Assembly: GCA_015698045.1 (NCBI GenBank)
Contig: BLAL01000225.1
Coordinates: 124,001 to 188,000, forward strand
Source of the DNA: Rhizophagus clarus
Taxonomy: Eukaryota; Glomeromycota; Glomeromycetes; Glomerales; Glomeraceae
Direction: 5' to 3'
DNA length: 64,000 nt
Shown here: piece after piece, positions 22,408 to 34,159 of the stretch
Numbering within the stretch: position 1 is the stretch's first letter
Layout: every line of letters begins with the position of its first letter
The notes under the pieces: model-generated
The model's input: the letters and a program-made list of their open reading frames with translations, nothing else
Database searches by the model: none
What the model was told of the DNA's origin: nothing
Position numbers and translations under genes: made by a program

Positions 22408-24575
22408 ATGAAGCAGAGAAAGAAAGGTTTAGCAGTAACATATGCAATTTTGCGAATTAAAATGTTGGATATTTTAAAAGAACCAGATATGGTAGATATT
22501 TATGGTAACGTAGCAGAGGACTTCAAAACATCAAATCGCTGGATATCAGTATTTATGAAAAGATATAAATTGGCCTGGCAGCGACATACAAAGATTTCAC
22601 AAAAACTTCCTGTGCAAACTCAAGAATTACTGGAAAGTTTTCGTAAATTTGTTATCTACCTTAGAACTGATAAATACTTTGATTTGTGTAATATTATTAA
22701 CATGGATGAGATCTCCATATGGTTTAATATGACTGGCAATTTCATTATTAATCAGAAAGGAGATAAAACGATTCATATTTGCAGTATTAGTAATGAAAAA
22801 AACTGATTTACGGTTGTTTTAACATGTATCGCAGGTAGGAATTGTTTATTTTCTTGTAAAATACTGAAGTTTGTACTTTATTTACCATAAATGTTAGAGG
22901 ACAGAATAAGTTTATAATAATTTTTGTAATGAGATCAGGGATAAACAGTGCTTTAATTAGAAAGGTTGGTAAATCTCCAGTAAAACATCATAACTATGTG
23001 GATATACATAACTTTTTTAGATAAAAAACTTGGAATATTGATGAAAAAAATATATTTCAATCATTAATTAAAATTTTTTATTATAGATGGGATAAAATTT
23101 CCACTAATTTGTATATTCAAAGAAAAGTGATTATTACGTAGAGAATACATTTCTTTGGGTATAATTATCTGGTTCCAAGAAAACAGGTGGATGGATGGCA
23201 ATTTGATAAAGAATTACATCGATTACCTCAATGACATTTTAAGAAACAACGGCAGATCTGAGGTCCTGAAAATAATGGTCTACAATTCATTTAAAGGTCA
23301 TTTAGAGGAGTCAGTCAAGAAAAAATTTTGAGATAGTGGTTTCAATTTAATTGTAATTCTAGGTGGATTGACAAGCTTGTGTCAACCACTGGATGTTGCA
23401 ATTAACAAACCATTTAAGGATAACCTTTGAAAAGAATGGCATTTTTGGATAGCCAATGGTAAGGATGGTGCCGCAAATAAGCAATTGCGGAATAATTGCG
23501 ATTTACGGTATTGCGGAACATTGCGGATTTTTAAACCTAAATATCCGCAATTCCGCAATCCGCAATTGTCCGCAATTCCGCAAATATTCCGCAATTCCGC
23601 AAAATACCGCAATTCAATTGCGGAATAATTGCGGAATTGTGGCACATTTGCGGAATTGCGATACATTTGCGGAATTGCAATTTCGCTAAAGCAATCCAAA
23701 AAAACGTTGTGAAACATTTTTTTTTAATTAAAATACTTTGAAAAAACGTTGCGAAACGCTTTTTATTAATTAAAATACTTTGAAAAAACGTTTTGCAACA
23801 TTTTTTCGTTAAATTAATTAAAAAAACGTTGCGAAACGTTTTTTATTAATTAAAATACTTTGAAAAAACGTTTCGCAATGTTTTTTCGTTAAATTAATTA
23901 AAAAAACGTTGCGAAACGTTTTTTTTAATTAAAATACTTTGAAAAAACGTTTCGCAACGTTTTTTTGTTAAATTAATTAAAAAAAACGTTGTGTAAACAT
24001 TTTTTTTATTAAATCGGTTCGGTAAACTGCCAAAACCGATCAGGTGAATTGCGGAATTGCGGTTCACTAACCGCAATTCAACTCCAAAATCCGCAATATT
24101 GCGGATTTGATAAATCAATTGCGGCACCATCCTTAGCCAATGGTGGTGTTAGACTTACTGCTGAAAAAAATCTTAAATGTACGAGGTTAAGCAATATTTG
24201 TGGATAGGTAAAACGCTTCTGGGAAAATATTTCAAATGAAATAATTACACAATCCTTCAAAACTTGCGAAATAATAAATAATATTAACAAAACTTTTATA
24301 AAAAATGAGGATTTTGAAGTAACTGATGATAACGATAGTGATAGTGAAAAGGATAATGATCAGGAATCAATTTATATGAAATTTTTACAAGCTAGGTAAT
24401 ATAAATTATTTCAAATTAAACCTTTTTAATCAGTTATATTATTCTAATTATAACTTTATCTTTATATAGATACGAAACAATTACATTAGACAATCACACT
24501 TTTTTTGATATTGATTTCATGTATGATGATAAATTTTTTTCTGATGAAAGTAATACAGATGATGATGATGAATAG
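22408..24575 (+). pseudogene. pogo/Tigger-like (Tc1/mariner superfamily) transposase, broken and interrupted
   Basis: N-terminal CENP-B/Tc5-type helix-turn-helix region (FKTSNRWISVFMKRYKL), then a DDE_1-type catalytic domain: NMDEISIWFNM (first Asp), MVYNSFKGHLEESV, where the second catalytic Asp has become Asn, and CQPLDVAINKPFKDNL. Exon junctions: intron 22835-23086 (GT-AG; joins TCIA to DGIKF) and 24396-24479 before the acidic C terminus, which ends at 24573-24575 (DDDDE). Damage: TGA at 22804 (CGA expected), TGA in KKKF-DSG, TGA in KDNL-KEW, TAG in ICG-VKRFW (Trp expected). A 676-bp hAT-type MITE sits between IAN and GGVRLT; removing it with one target copy restores continuity. The start upstream of 22408 is uncertain. 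Confidence 0.8.
23460..24135. mobile_element. 676-bp hAT-type MITE with perfect TIRs and 8-bp target duplication
   Basis: Ends are TAAGGATGGTGCCGCAA and its exact reverse complement (17 bp), matching the hAT pattern YARGGNTG. GCCAATGG flanks both sides (23452-23459, 24136-24143). Inside: subterminal arms made of alternating gcggaatt/ccgcaatt motifs (23470-23690, 24045-24125), and an approximately 80-bp tandem unit containing acgttgcgaaacg and its mirror cgtttcgcaacgt (about 23740-24000). No coding capacity. It splits the pogo-like gene, so it inserted after that element. Confidence 0.92.
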
Positions 24576-25639
24576 TTTGTAATTGTTAATTATTCAATAT
24601 TTGTAATATATTTTTCAATAAAATAATAATTTTATTACAATTTATGGGAATGCTTAATTTTGGAGTATATATAAGTTGTGAGAATACTTAATTTTAGGAG
24701 GTGTTTAATTTTGGAACTATATGGTAATTATAATAATACAATGGTTACGATAGTTAAATTTAGAGTAAAATAATTGTATACATTTAATAAGATCATTTTT
24801 TATTTTTTGATTTTTTTTTTAATTTCAAAATCATTTTTCTTTTTTTTCTTTTTTGATTCTCTCTATTTTCATTATCATTGGTTTTTTTTTTAATATTTCT
24901 ATTTTTGTTATTATTAGAGAAATTACTTTTAGAATTATCATTACAGTTTTTGGTATCATAATTATAAGTTCAATATCTTCTTGTTTAAATACCAATTAGA
25001 CGCACTAATTGATGATATGCTAGCTGAATTTTTGTCAAATTGAATTTGCTTTTATTTTAAACTAAGTTGATTTTTTCTCAATAAATGATACTGTAAAATT
25101 AATCCTCTACCAAAGCTTAAATAAATAAAATTACTATTATATTTTTGATAAATAAAACTAATAAAATAAAGAAATAGTAATAAATGTACATATTGTAGAA
25201 GAGTATTACTATATAAATGATGATGATGATGATGATAGTAAAGAAAAATACAATTTTAAATTTAAATTATAAATTTTCTTTTAATAACTTTTAATTTGTT
25301 TATTATAAAGCTTTAACCACTTTATTAGATTATTATTTTCACATATATTTTTATTTATTTTAGATAATATACATTTCTCTTTATTTAATACTAGTTTTTT
25401 TAAAATCAAGTAGTTGAATTGTAAATTGTCAATCTTTTCTTTTCTACTTTTCATATTTATCAGTAATTGAATTTTTCTTCTTTTTCTTTTGATATGTGAT
25501 GATTTTTAAGACTTTATTGACAGCTTACCTATCATAAATTTTTTTTTTTGATATTTTAGGTTTTTTTTTTAAATTTTATAGAGTTATTAATGATAAAAAG
25601 TATATGTTATTGCTAAAATAATTATTTTAAACATAGTAT

Positions 25640-26930
25640 TGATTAGAATACTATGATTATGATCACATGATTTATTTATTTATATTTCGCATTTTTTTTA
25701 TTTTTTTTTTATCTTTTCTTATTTTTACTTAATAATTAAAAAATACTTTAAACATTTAGAAGTATTAATTATAAAAATATATTTTTACTATAAACATTTC
25801 TTTTTTTTTTTTTCATATAAACATTTTCTATTAATGTTTTAATAAACATTTTTTTTATTTATTTCTTTTTCCTATTAACATTTTTACTAATATTTTTTTT
25901 TTTTTTACTAATATTTTTACTAATATTTCTTTTTTTTCTTACTAATATTTTTACTAATATTTTTTTTTTTTTTTTTACTAATGTTTCTACTAATTTTTTT
26001 TTTTTTTATTAACATTATTATTAACATTTTTATTAACCGTTCTACTAATTATCTTACTAATAATCTTTTTACTAATTTTTTCTTTTTTTTTCTACTAATA
26101 TTCTTACTTTTTTTTTTTATTAATATTCCTATTAATATATTTTATATTTATATATCTATTACTTTGATTAACATTTACTTTTTTTTTATTAACACATTTA
26201 CTAACCACTAATATTTCTTTTAAATGATCAAATTAAACAAGTATAATAAACAAGTGACTTTATTATTATATTATTTTATTTGTAATATTCAACTTTAATT
26301 GATTCTATATAAAATATAATTTGTATAATTGCTGCTTATTATACAGTATTAATAACTGAAAAAATGTGAATAAATTTAATAAAGTTTTAATATAAAAATT
26401 TTTTTTTTTTGCTTAAATAAGTTACCATTGCATTTTATTAAAATTATAAATCTGTTATTAGTATTAATATATTAACCTATCAGATATCTATTTAATATTT
26501 ATTGTATATCTATATTTACTTAATATTTATCATATATGTATTCTATATAACCAATATTAATAATATATTAATGTCTGATGTTTAAATGATATTTGTATAA
26601 TATTTATATGATATATACCTAATATATCAAGTATATAATATATATATGATATGTGTTTGATATGTAATTAATTTTTAATTACCTAATATATATGAAATAT
26701 ATAGCATTTGTTTATACTATATGTCATTATTTTTTTGCATTTAATGGATACATATTAGACATCTGATATTTATAATATTACTAAATTTTTTTTTTTTTTT
26801 TTTTAATTCAAAGGTCATATATTACTAAATATCATACTGATACACACTTATATATATCAGTTATATATTAAATACCTGATATTAAATACCTGATATATAC
26901 CCGATAGTATTAATTTTAATTTGTTAATCC
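25640..26930 (+). repeat. Long repeat, copy 2: CTAATA tracts then GATATGTACC-like motifs
   Basis: Same orientation and internal order as 20750-22262: gatcacatgattta start, T-rich stretch with tactaatatttttacta steps (25850-26210), then tat-ctgatat-acc-like units (26460-26930) ending near ctgatatatacccgatag. Much more diverged than copy 1. Confidence 0.5.
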
Positions 26931-28502
26931 TATTTTACCAGTATGTCATAGACTATTAGATCCAATAATTATGCTAATTTTTCACTTAGAGGGTAATAAT
27001 TGATAATGATCATATTTTCTTGCTATAAGTATTTGTCTATCTCTTTTTATTTTAATTTCTTCTTATTATTGTTAAATATTAAAAGAGTCTTAAAGTTATA
27101 TTTTAATTGCTTAACTAATGTAAGAGGAGAAAAAAAACTTTATTATTAAAAGTAATTGTCCTTGATCCAGAAAGTTTAGAGGATATATATTTAGGTAGAA
27201 TCCTGAATATTTTTCATTTAGGTCAGATATAATATATAGTAAATTTTTTAATTTAGGATATTTTAATCAATATTAATATTATCAAAATAAAATTTATATC
27301 ATTAGATTTGTTTTATTGAGATAAATCCAATAATATAAATTTTATCAAAATCCAATCAGTAGATTTTTTAAAAACAGAGATATGTAGGATAAGAAATTTG
27401 TAAAAATATTTTTAAAATAAGCAATTTTTTAAAAATTTTATATGATTAATAAACAAACTTAACTTCTGACCTATTTATATATAATTTGGGGGGTTCTTCT
27501 CAGGTGATTCAGTATTAAAAGTAGATACTACAAGTTTATCTAATGATTGAGGAATTTAAACTATAATTTCTTTTTTTTTTTAACTTTTTTTTAGTATTTC
27601 TTTTTTAAAATTTGAATAAAAGTGTAACAGGTAATAATTTAAATTGATATGAAGGTATATTATTTAATAATTCTAATAAGTTATCAAAATTTATCAACTA
27701 TTACCATTATCTTTAGTATTTTCTTTAATTTTTTTCATTTTATTAATAATATTATTATTATTTATATTATTATTCATTATTATTAGTATTATTTATTAAT
27801 GAAATATTTCATAAAAATTCAGTAATATAGATATTATTTTTATATTCTTATAAAATTTTTATTATAAAAAATAAAAAAAATTATAATTAAATAAAAAATA
27901 AAATAAAAATAAAAATAAATAATTAATAAAAAAACTATAATTTTGAAATTTTGAAACATATTTATTTGCATATTAGTGGTTTAATTTTTAATGATCAGTA
28001 GAATAAATACTATAATTTCTATAATCAAAATATAGATCAATATACTTATGATAATCTGATTAAAATTAAAATATTGATCATTTTAATTTAGAAATTGTGA
28101 GCAAATTTATTTACAAAATAGTTTAAGGGATAAAAAATTTTTTTAAACAAAATAGAAAAAAGTTTTATATTATTTTTATAAATATAATAATATAAAATCA
28201 ATTTTACAAAAAATAATTTATAATAGTTTTAAAATATTAAAATTTATAATATATAATATAAAATTTGATTTTATATAAATCCTAATATTTAATTTTTAAA
28301 AACTATTAAATTTAAGTTATATATATTAGTATAGATTTCAGTTAATTATAATTAAGATCATTACACTTTATTATATTTTTAATTTTTTTTTTTTAATATA
28401 AATTAATTTTATTATGTAATATATATAAAAAAAAACATTTTTTTAAAAAAAAGAATCTTTTGATTAAAATTTAAAATAAAGTTTATTAATTAATTATAAA
28501 AA

Positions 28503-28575
28503 AGATCAAGTGGTATAGTGGTTAGGATGTGAAATATAATGTAAGAAGATATTGGATTCAAATCTTAAGGTAAGT
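28503..28575 (+). other. tRNA-like sequence, possible SINE head or tRNA pseudogene
   Basis: aagtggtatagtggttaggat resembles a tRNA A box/D arm, and ttggattcaaatctt, about 30 bases on, resembles a B box. Arms do not pair well and no confident anticodon can be placed, so a working tRNA is unlikely. An inverted repeat and A-rich tail follow within 400 bp, which would suit a short interspersed element. Confidence 0.35.
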
Positions 28576-28710
28576 AAAAAAAATACAATAATTGTTAGAC
28601 CCGTAAAAATATCAGTAAAAATTATTATACAAGCAAAATTTGGCCAAAAAATATATGATTTTTCATTATTGGTATATATAAAAAGATTTTATAATTTTTT
28701 GTACTTGCAA

Positions 28711-28911
28711 TGCATTGCACTTTTTTTGTCACCTGTATTACACCTCTTTCTTTTTAATTTTTATTTATATTTTGAAGACAGAATTTTTTCAGTTGTAAAA
28801 AATCTATTTTTCACACCTTTTAGTTAAATGTTACATATTTTATTTTGTCCAGTATTACATAATTTTGCCTAGAATGTTTAGGGTGTAATGTATTACAGGT
28901 GCAAAAAAAAC
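28711..28911. repeat. Imperfect inverted repeat, about 200 bp
   Basis: Left arm contains tttttttgtcacctgtatta and right arm the complement of ttttttgcacctgtaatac, with a 5-base difference between arms and about 135 bp between them. The left arm also contains the perfect palindrome tgcaatgcattgca. Likely a small MITE-like or SINE-tail structure. Confidence 0.4.
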
Positions 28912-29660
28912 AAAACCCATATAAAAATATATAAAAAATAAAATACTAGATAGATAATAATAAGGCAAATTTTTTATTAAAGTTTTATACTTATAGCTTT
29001 TAAATTAAATTCAGAATGACAATAGTAAAATTTCAAAAAATTTTAATATAGAACATATGATCTTAATTATAATTATCTGGGATTCTACTAGTATTGTATA
29101 AGTTTAAAAATAATATAATTAGTTATAATTTAATTAACAAATATCTGAAAATTGAATTATAGGTAGACCAGAATCCCAAGCTATATATAAATAAATAACA
29201 AATTTTTGGCAAAAATTTACTATTAGCTCTATGCATTTATTCAGGGCCGGAATTATAATAATGTCAGTCGGTTACTAAATAAAGTAATAAATTCCTGACC
29301 AACGTTATCAAATCTAGCATAAATAAGGAGAGATTTTCATAATTATCCTACACATTATAAAGACTAATCATTGTGTGATTCTATAATAAAAAAAACCATC
29401 AAATACAACTTTTTTCGTAATTACATTTATTATCATTATTTTTCTTTTTTGCGTTTCAAAAAGCTTAACCAAATAAAATATTCATCGGAAGTCGATGAAC
29501 ATCTACAGTATGATTATTATTATTATCATTCATAAAAAAATTTAGAAAATACTGATTCATGATGTGAAAGATACAAGATACTCTTTTTTTGTTTTTAGTG
29601 AAGGCATAAAGTGAGTATATATGAAAGTAGCTTTACTAAGAAAAATTATCATTTAAATGT

Positions 29661-32600
29661 TTACGATCTTTCCAGTTCTTTAATGTTATTCAACAATGTC
29701 TTTCCATGTTCAACAAAATCAATTGGGATAGCCTCCATAACTTGGTACTTGATTATGTTTCTTTCCTAATTAAAAAAAAAAAATTAAATATTTTATTTCT
29801 TTAATAAGAATAAAAACTATATATCAACATTTCATTAGCACTACCTTGTAGGTTTCCATTTTCGCACGACATTTGAAGATGTAAGATTTGAAATATCGAG
29901 AGTCAATCCAATCTTCAAAGGCCGTTTCCTCATTTTCCTATAAGCGAGCAAAACTTTAATTATTAAATCGGAACTAGTGTTACCATAAGTTAATAGACAA
30001 ACATTTACCTTCATATTATTTAATTCGTTGGCATTTTTACCAATAATTATATTTCCTGTATCATTAAAACATTGGAACCAGATACTATCCGTATGGTCAG
30101 ATATGTTCATTCCAAATACATATCTATCTCAGCAAATAAAAAATTTAATTAATTATTTTAATGAGTGCGAAAATGTAAGTTACTGGCATAAAATACCTGT
30201 ATTCGGCGTGATCGTATGAGCGCGAGCATTTCTCACACCGATAAGAGTTTTCGCCATCTTCAATAACTTTTTTGTTGCAGCCTTCGCTGGGACAAGCAGC
30301 ATAGTACATATTTTCTTTTCTGATAAATACAACTGTCCCTCTTGTAGCAAAATATTCGCCCTGTGTAAATTACATATAATAAAAAATTTAAATAACAAAA
30401 AAGCTTGAAACAAGTATTTCAGTAATATATACCTTTTCATTATTGCCAATGTTCTCATTAATGATTTGTGAAATTGTCTTTTCAGGAGAATTTATAGACC
30501 CTGTTGAATAAGAAGAACCTGAAAATACATTTGTTGCTCTTTCTAAACCTCCTTTAGCCACCCTATAATATATGAAAATAAAATAATAAAATAAATATAC
30601 ATAATATAATCGACTATTTAATGTATAATTTCTATGAATATCTGACCATTCGCGTATAGAATTAGCTTCTGGTATGTTAGGTTCGATCAATAGTTTACTG
30701 GTACCATACATTGAAAGACTTCTCCCTATATTAAAAATAAAATTGTTGCTAATATAATTTTTTAATATTGAATGATTTTTTTTACCAAACTTACCATGAA
30801 AATCGTTAACACGCGCATTTTTACACACAACAATAGTGCCTATATCTATGTGTCTAAGTTCATTAACTTGTTGTCCCCATGTAGTTATTCTAACCTCAAA
30901 TTCACTCTCATCTACTATAACAAGATCTCTTTTGTCAAGCTAAACGTATTGTATAAAGATTAATGAATTACGAATATAATTAAAAATATGATATAAACAA
31001 TCAATATACCATTTTTTGATTTTTTGTCATTATTTGAGTCGTCTCAGAAATTTCTTTAATGGCAGCCACAACATCTATTTAAATAGCAAAAATAATATAT
31101 TAACTAAACGAACTTATATATTATTTTAATACTCGATATTTACTAACCAACTGTAGTGTCTTTTTCATAATTAGTCAAATCAGAAATTTTAATAGGATTA
31201 ATTTTTATTTTAATAGGCGCAACGGAATTGTTAGCCTTAAAGAAGAACAATATTAATATTTTTATAAAAAAATAAGAGCGCATTTATTAGATTCAAAGAT
31301 TAATACCGGCTCAATTATGGTACCAGCTTCAATGGTGATTTCATAATCATTTTGGACATTTGAGAACTGCTTCTTGGCTATATTGACTTTTCCCTTAGAA
31401 ATATAGTACACCTAATTTACAAGGATATTTTGAAATTCGAACATTTAACAATTGGTATTAAAATTACATAAACTTAATAAATTTAAGTTATTACGAATAA
31501 TTAAGAAAGTAAATACCTTATTTAATTCCAATAAATTCATATATTCTTCCGCTTGTTGATTAAAAGCAGTTGCTCTAATCTCCCCCTATTGTGTTTAAAT
31601 TGCTTAATAAATTTTTTTATCAACATGGACATGCTTACTCTATAATTTTATACTTACAGTGTCATCCATTAAAGTTACATTAAACAACTTGCCAGACCCA
31701 CGTGAATTAGTCCATGTCTTAAGATCTGATTTTTGAACAACCATCGCCTTGAGTTTCCATCTTTTTTTAAAAACAATATGTAAATGCCAAAATTTATTTT
31801 CACGAGAAAAAAAAAGTCATTAAAATAAATAAATACGTACTTATTATGGTATGGACTTATATTATCAATAGAACAAATTCCTTCATCTAAATTTTTGTTT
31901 GAACTTCTTTGCGGCGTGCTAAAGCAACGTATAAATCATTTAAATGGGTTATAAGAATAAAAATAAAAAAAAAAAATAATAATATGATTCTGGTCATAAT
32001 TTTACCTGTTGTTATTATTATAGGAGTTGTTAAGTCCATAATTTGAAGGAATAGGTGGTCTTAATTGTGGCGGTTGTGGCGGTTGTGATTGCTGTGGTTG
32101 TTGTGACTGTTGTGGTTGATTCTGATTTAGTCGAGAAATTCCAGCTCGAGAACGTTCAGCATCATCACTAAGATGTACATGCCCATATAATTCCAAAGGT
32201 ACATCTCTAACCAGTTCAAACCCTAAGATAACCAGGTATCTAAAATATCGAAATTTAAATTAGTTTAATTCGCTCAAATTAAGTTACATTATAATTCCCA
32301 GAAAAAAATGTATTACTTCGATGTGGTTTTACTGGCTTGGTGAGGAATAGAATTACTAAGGTTATAATTGGTCAACTTAATTATCATTCCTCTTTCCAGT
32401 TTTTTCCCGTTGCATACTGTCTTAATTAAATGCTCTGGAATAATGCCTAAAGAAGCGAATAAAATTACTTAAGATTTCTTAACTCGGTTTATAAATACTG
32501 TCATAATATTGATAAATACCTTGAATAAGTTCAAAGCCATCCGAAAGCCCGATCCTATTAAATAATTTTTTGCATTTAGTTACTGTAAATGTTTTCAATA

Positions 32601-32856
32601 AGGACGCGTTTTTAAATGTTACACGAGTTGAAAGGAGGCGCGTAATTAAGATAAAAACGCGTTAGCAACTATCTCGCTTTTTTTTTTTTTTTTTTTTTAT
32701 TAAAACTTACTTATATCTTGAGCCACCTTCAGCAACTCCGGGATTAACTCTCACTAATTGGAGGACTGGTTTTTTTGGCCTAGATATTTCATTTTCACCG
32801 AGTATGTCTCTAATGCATCCAAGAGTAAGTATACTACCTACATTTGTCTTAGACAT
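29661..32856 (-). CDS. RFA1: Replication protein A large subunit (RPA70/RFA1)
   Basis: Single-stranded-DNA-binding subunit of the RPA heterotrimer, used in nuclear DNA replication, repair and recombination. Seventeen exons: 32711-32856, 32520-32554, 32317-32445, 32006-32239, 31841-31918, 31658-31760, 31517-31585, 31307-31411, 31148-31235, 31010-31074, 30795-30939, about 30611-30725, about 30433-30562, 30197-30360, 30009-30123, 29845-29937, 29661-29765; about 640 residues, as in the family. N-terminal OB fold ([10 protein letters not shown]), Pro/Gln-rich linker, DNA-binding OB folds ([20 protein letters not shown]), and a C-terminal OB fold with a zinc ribbon (CPSEGC ... CEKC). Oddities: exon 3 needs one extra base at an A5 run (plus 32396-32400) to stay in frame; the intron between exons 12 and 13 is either 48 nt with AT-AG ends or a 63-nt GT-AG variant (30552-30614). 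Confidence 0.92.
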
Positions 32857-34159
32857 TTTTTTTCTTTTTTTTTGTTATGCTTCAAAGGTATTAAAAGAAA
32901 AAAGTCAGACATCGTAATAATTGATCTTATTTAAGTCCATGAAGGCGTGAACTTGGTCACATGTGGCGCAGTGTAGATACAGTATAGTAGAAAGTTAAGG
33001 TCCCGGAAAAATTCTATCACTAATTATACTTGATAATTCTAGCCTGATGCGGGCTGATCTGGGTTACGCTAGTGACGCAAACGATAATTTTTGGCATATC
33101 TGAGCATATCTTGTGGCGCAACAAAAAATGCAAAAATAAAAATTTTTTCTTACACACTTTAATATATAAGTTTAAAAGTTGTATGATAGATGTAATTTTG
33201 TCTGCTCTGCAAGTTTACCTAGAGTGCTAAAGGCAGTTTTAAATGTCACTTTTGATCTATTCAAATAAAACATTTTTTTTCGCCAAATCCCATTTTAGAA
33301 ATGATCAGCAAAGACGATAAATCAATTATTTATATGTAAAGTCAAAAACGGCTTTTAAAACTGCCTTTCTAAATCTAAGTAAACTTGTAGAGCGGGTAAA
33401 AATACATCTAGGATAAAATTTTAAAAGTTCTATGACAAAGGAAAGAATAGGTATTTCCCTTTTTTCAAATTGCCACGCCACAAAGCTTGTCACAGATTTC
33501 AGATATGCTAAAATGACCCTTTATAAGTCGCAATTTTAGTAAGGACAGTCTACGTGCAAATTAAGGCTACGTAATAATTATTATATTCGAATTACAACAG
33601 ATTGCAATATTATAAACATATAAAGTTGTAAAAAGATGATAACTCTGATTTACAACCATTACAATTACTTGATTTTTGGACTTACAACCATTTACGGCAG
33701 ACAACACTTTGGTTTTTATTGTCATTTTGATTTTTTGAACGAATGATTGGAGCTAAGACGGATAGAAATTTCAATGTACAGTGGCTATAATCGGCTATTG
33801 ACTCAATTTACGGTAGAATAAATCCTTATTGTAAATCCGATCGTAATCACACAATATTAAAGCTTCCAAGGGTTAAATTTTATTTTTTTTTTAAAATTAA
33901 ATATTAGCTTGTTTTTTACCAGGGTGCATGTGTTTGGTTTCTGTCGTCATCTGACATTGAGGTAACAACTTTCATTCAAGTACGCGTACAAAGCAATTTC
34001 TTCCCTGCACGCGGGTTATAAGGTTTTCCTTCCTTTTTTTTGCAATACTAATGATATTGCTATCATCACTCAAATATTTTAAATAAAAGTTTTGTGTAAG
34101 TTGTATTAAGATTAACCGATTTAGTTAAACTTCGGTACACGAAGATATGTAAATTTACA
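32857..34159. other. Intergenic region between RFA1 and RNA14
   Basis: 1.3 kb; promoter of RFA1 on the left side and 3' flank of RNA14 on the right. Holds the long imperfect inverted repeat at 33093-33510. No open gene; a 22-base T run lies inside RFA1 intron 1 at about 32678-32699, not here. Confidence 0.5.
33093..33510. repeat. Long imperfect inverted repeat (fold-back element)
   Basis: Arms of about 160 bp (33093-33250 and 33350-33510) around a loop of about 100 bp. Shared blocks include gcatatctga at the outer ends, tgtggcg, gctctgcaagtttac (ctctacaagtttac in the partner) and ggcagttttaaa at the inner ends. Arms have many mismatches, so this is an old fold-back DNA element. Confidence 0.6.

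Larger units (their letters stand above)
24576..29660. other. Gene-free, extremely AT-rich repeat interval
   Basis: No credible gene. Contents: pogo-like 3' terminal sequence with three steps like gtttaattttgga (24640-24720); simple gatgatgat runs; long T and A tracts; the second copy of the CTAATA/GATATGTACC repeat (25640-26930); a tRNA-like patch (28503); an imperfect inverted repeat (28711-28911). 29200-29660 is the 3' flank of RFA1. Confidence 0.6.

Noticed and set aside
23456..23717. Frames rich in Asn, Cys and Arg on both strands within the MITE
   Set aside because: They are translations of gcggaatt repeats inside an element with clear terminal repeats and target duplication.
28503..28575. 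Functional tRNA gene
   Set aside because: A and B boxes are approximate, acceptor and T arms pair poorly, and no anticodon loop can be placed with confidence.
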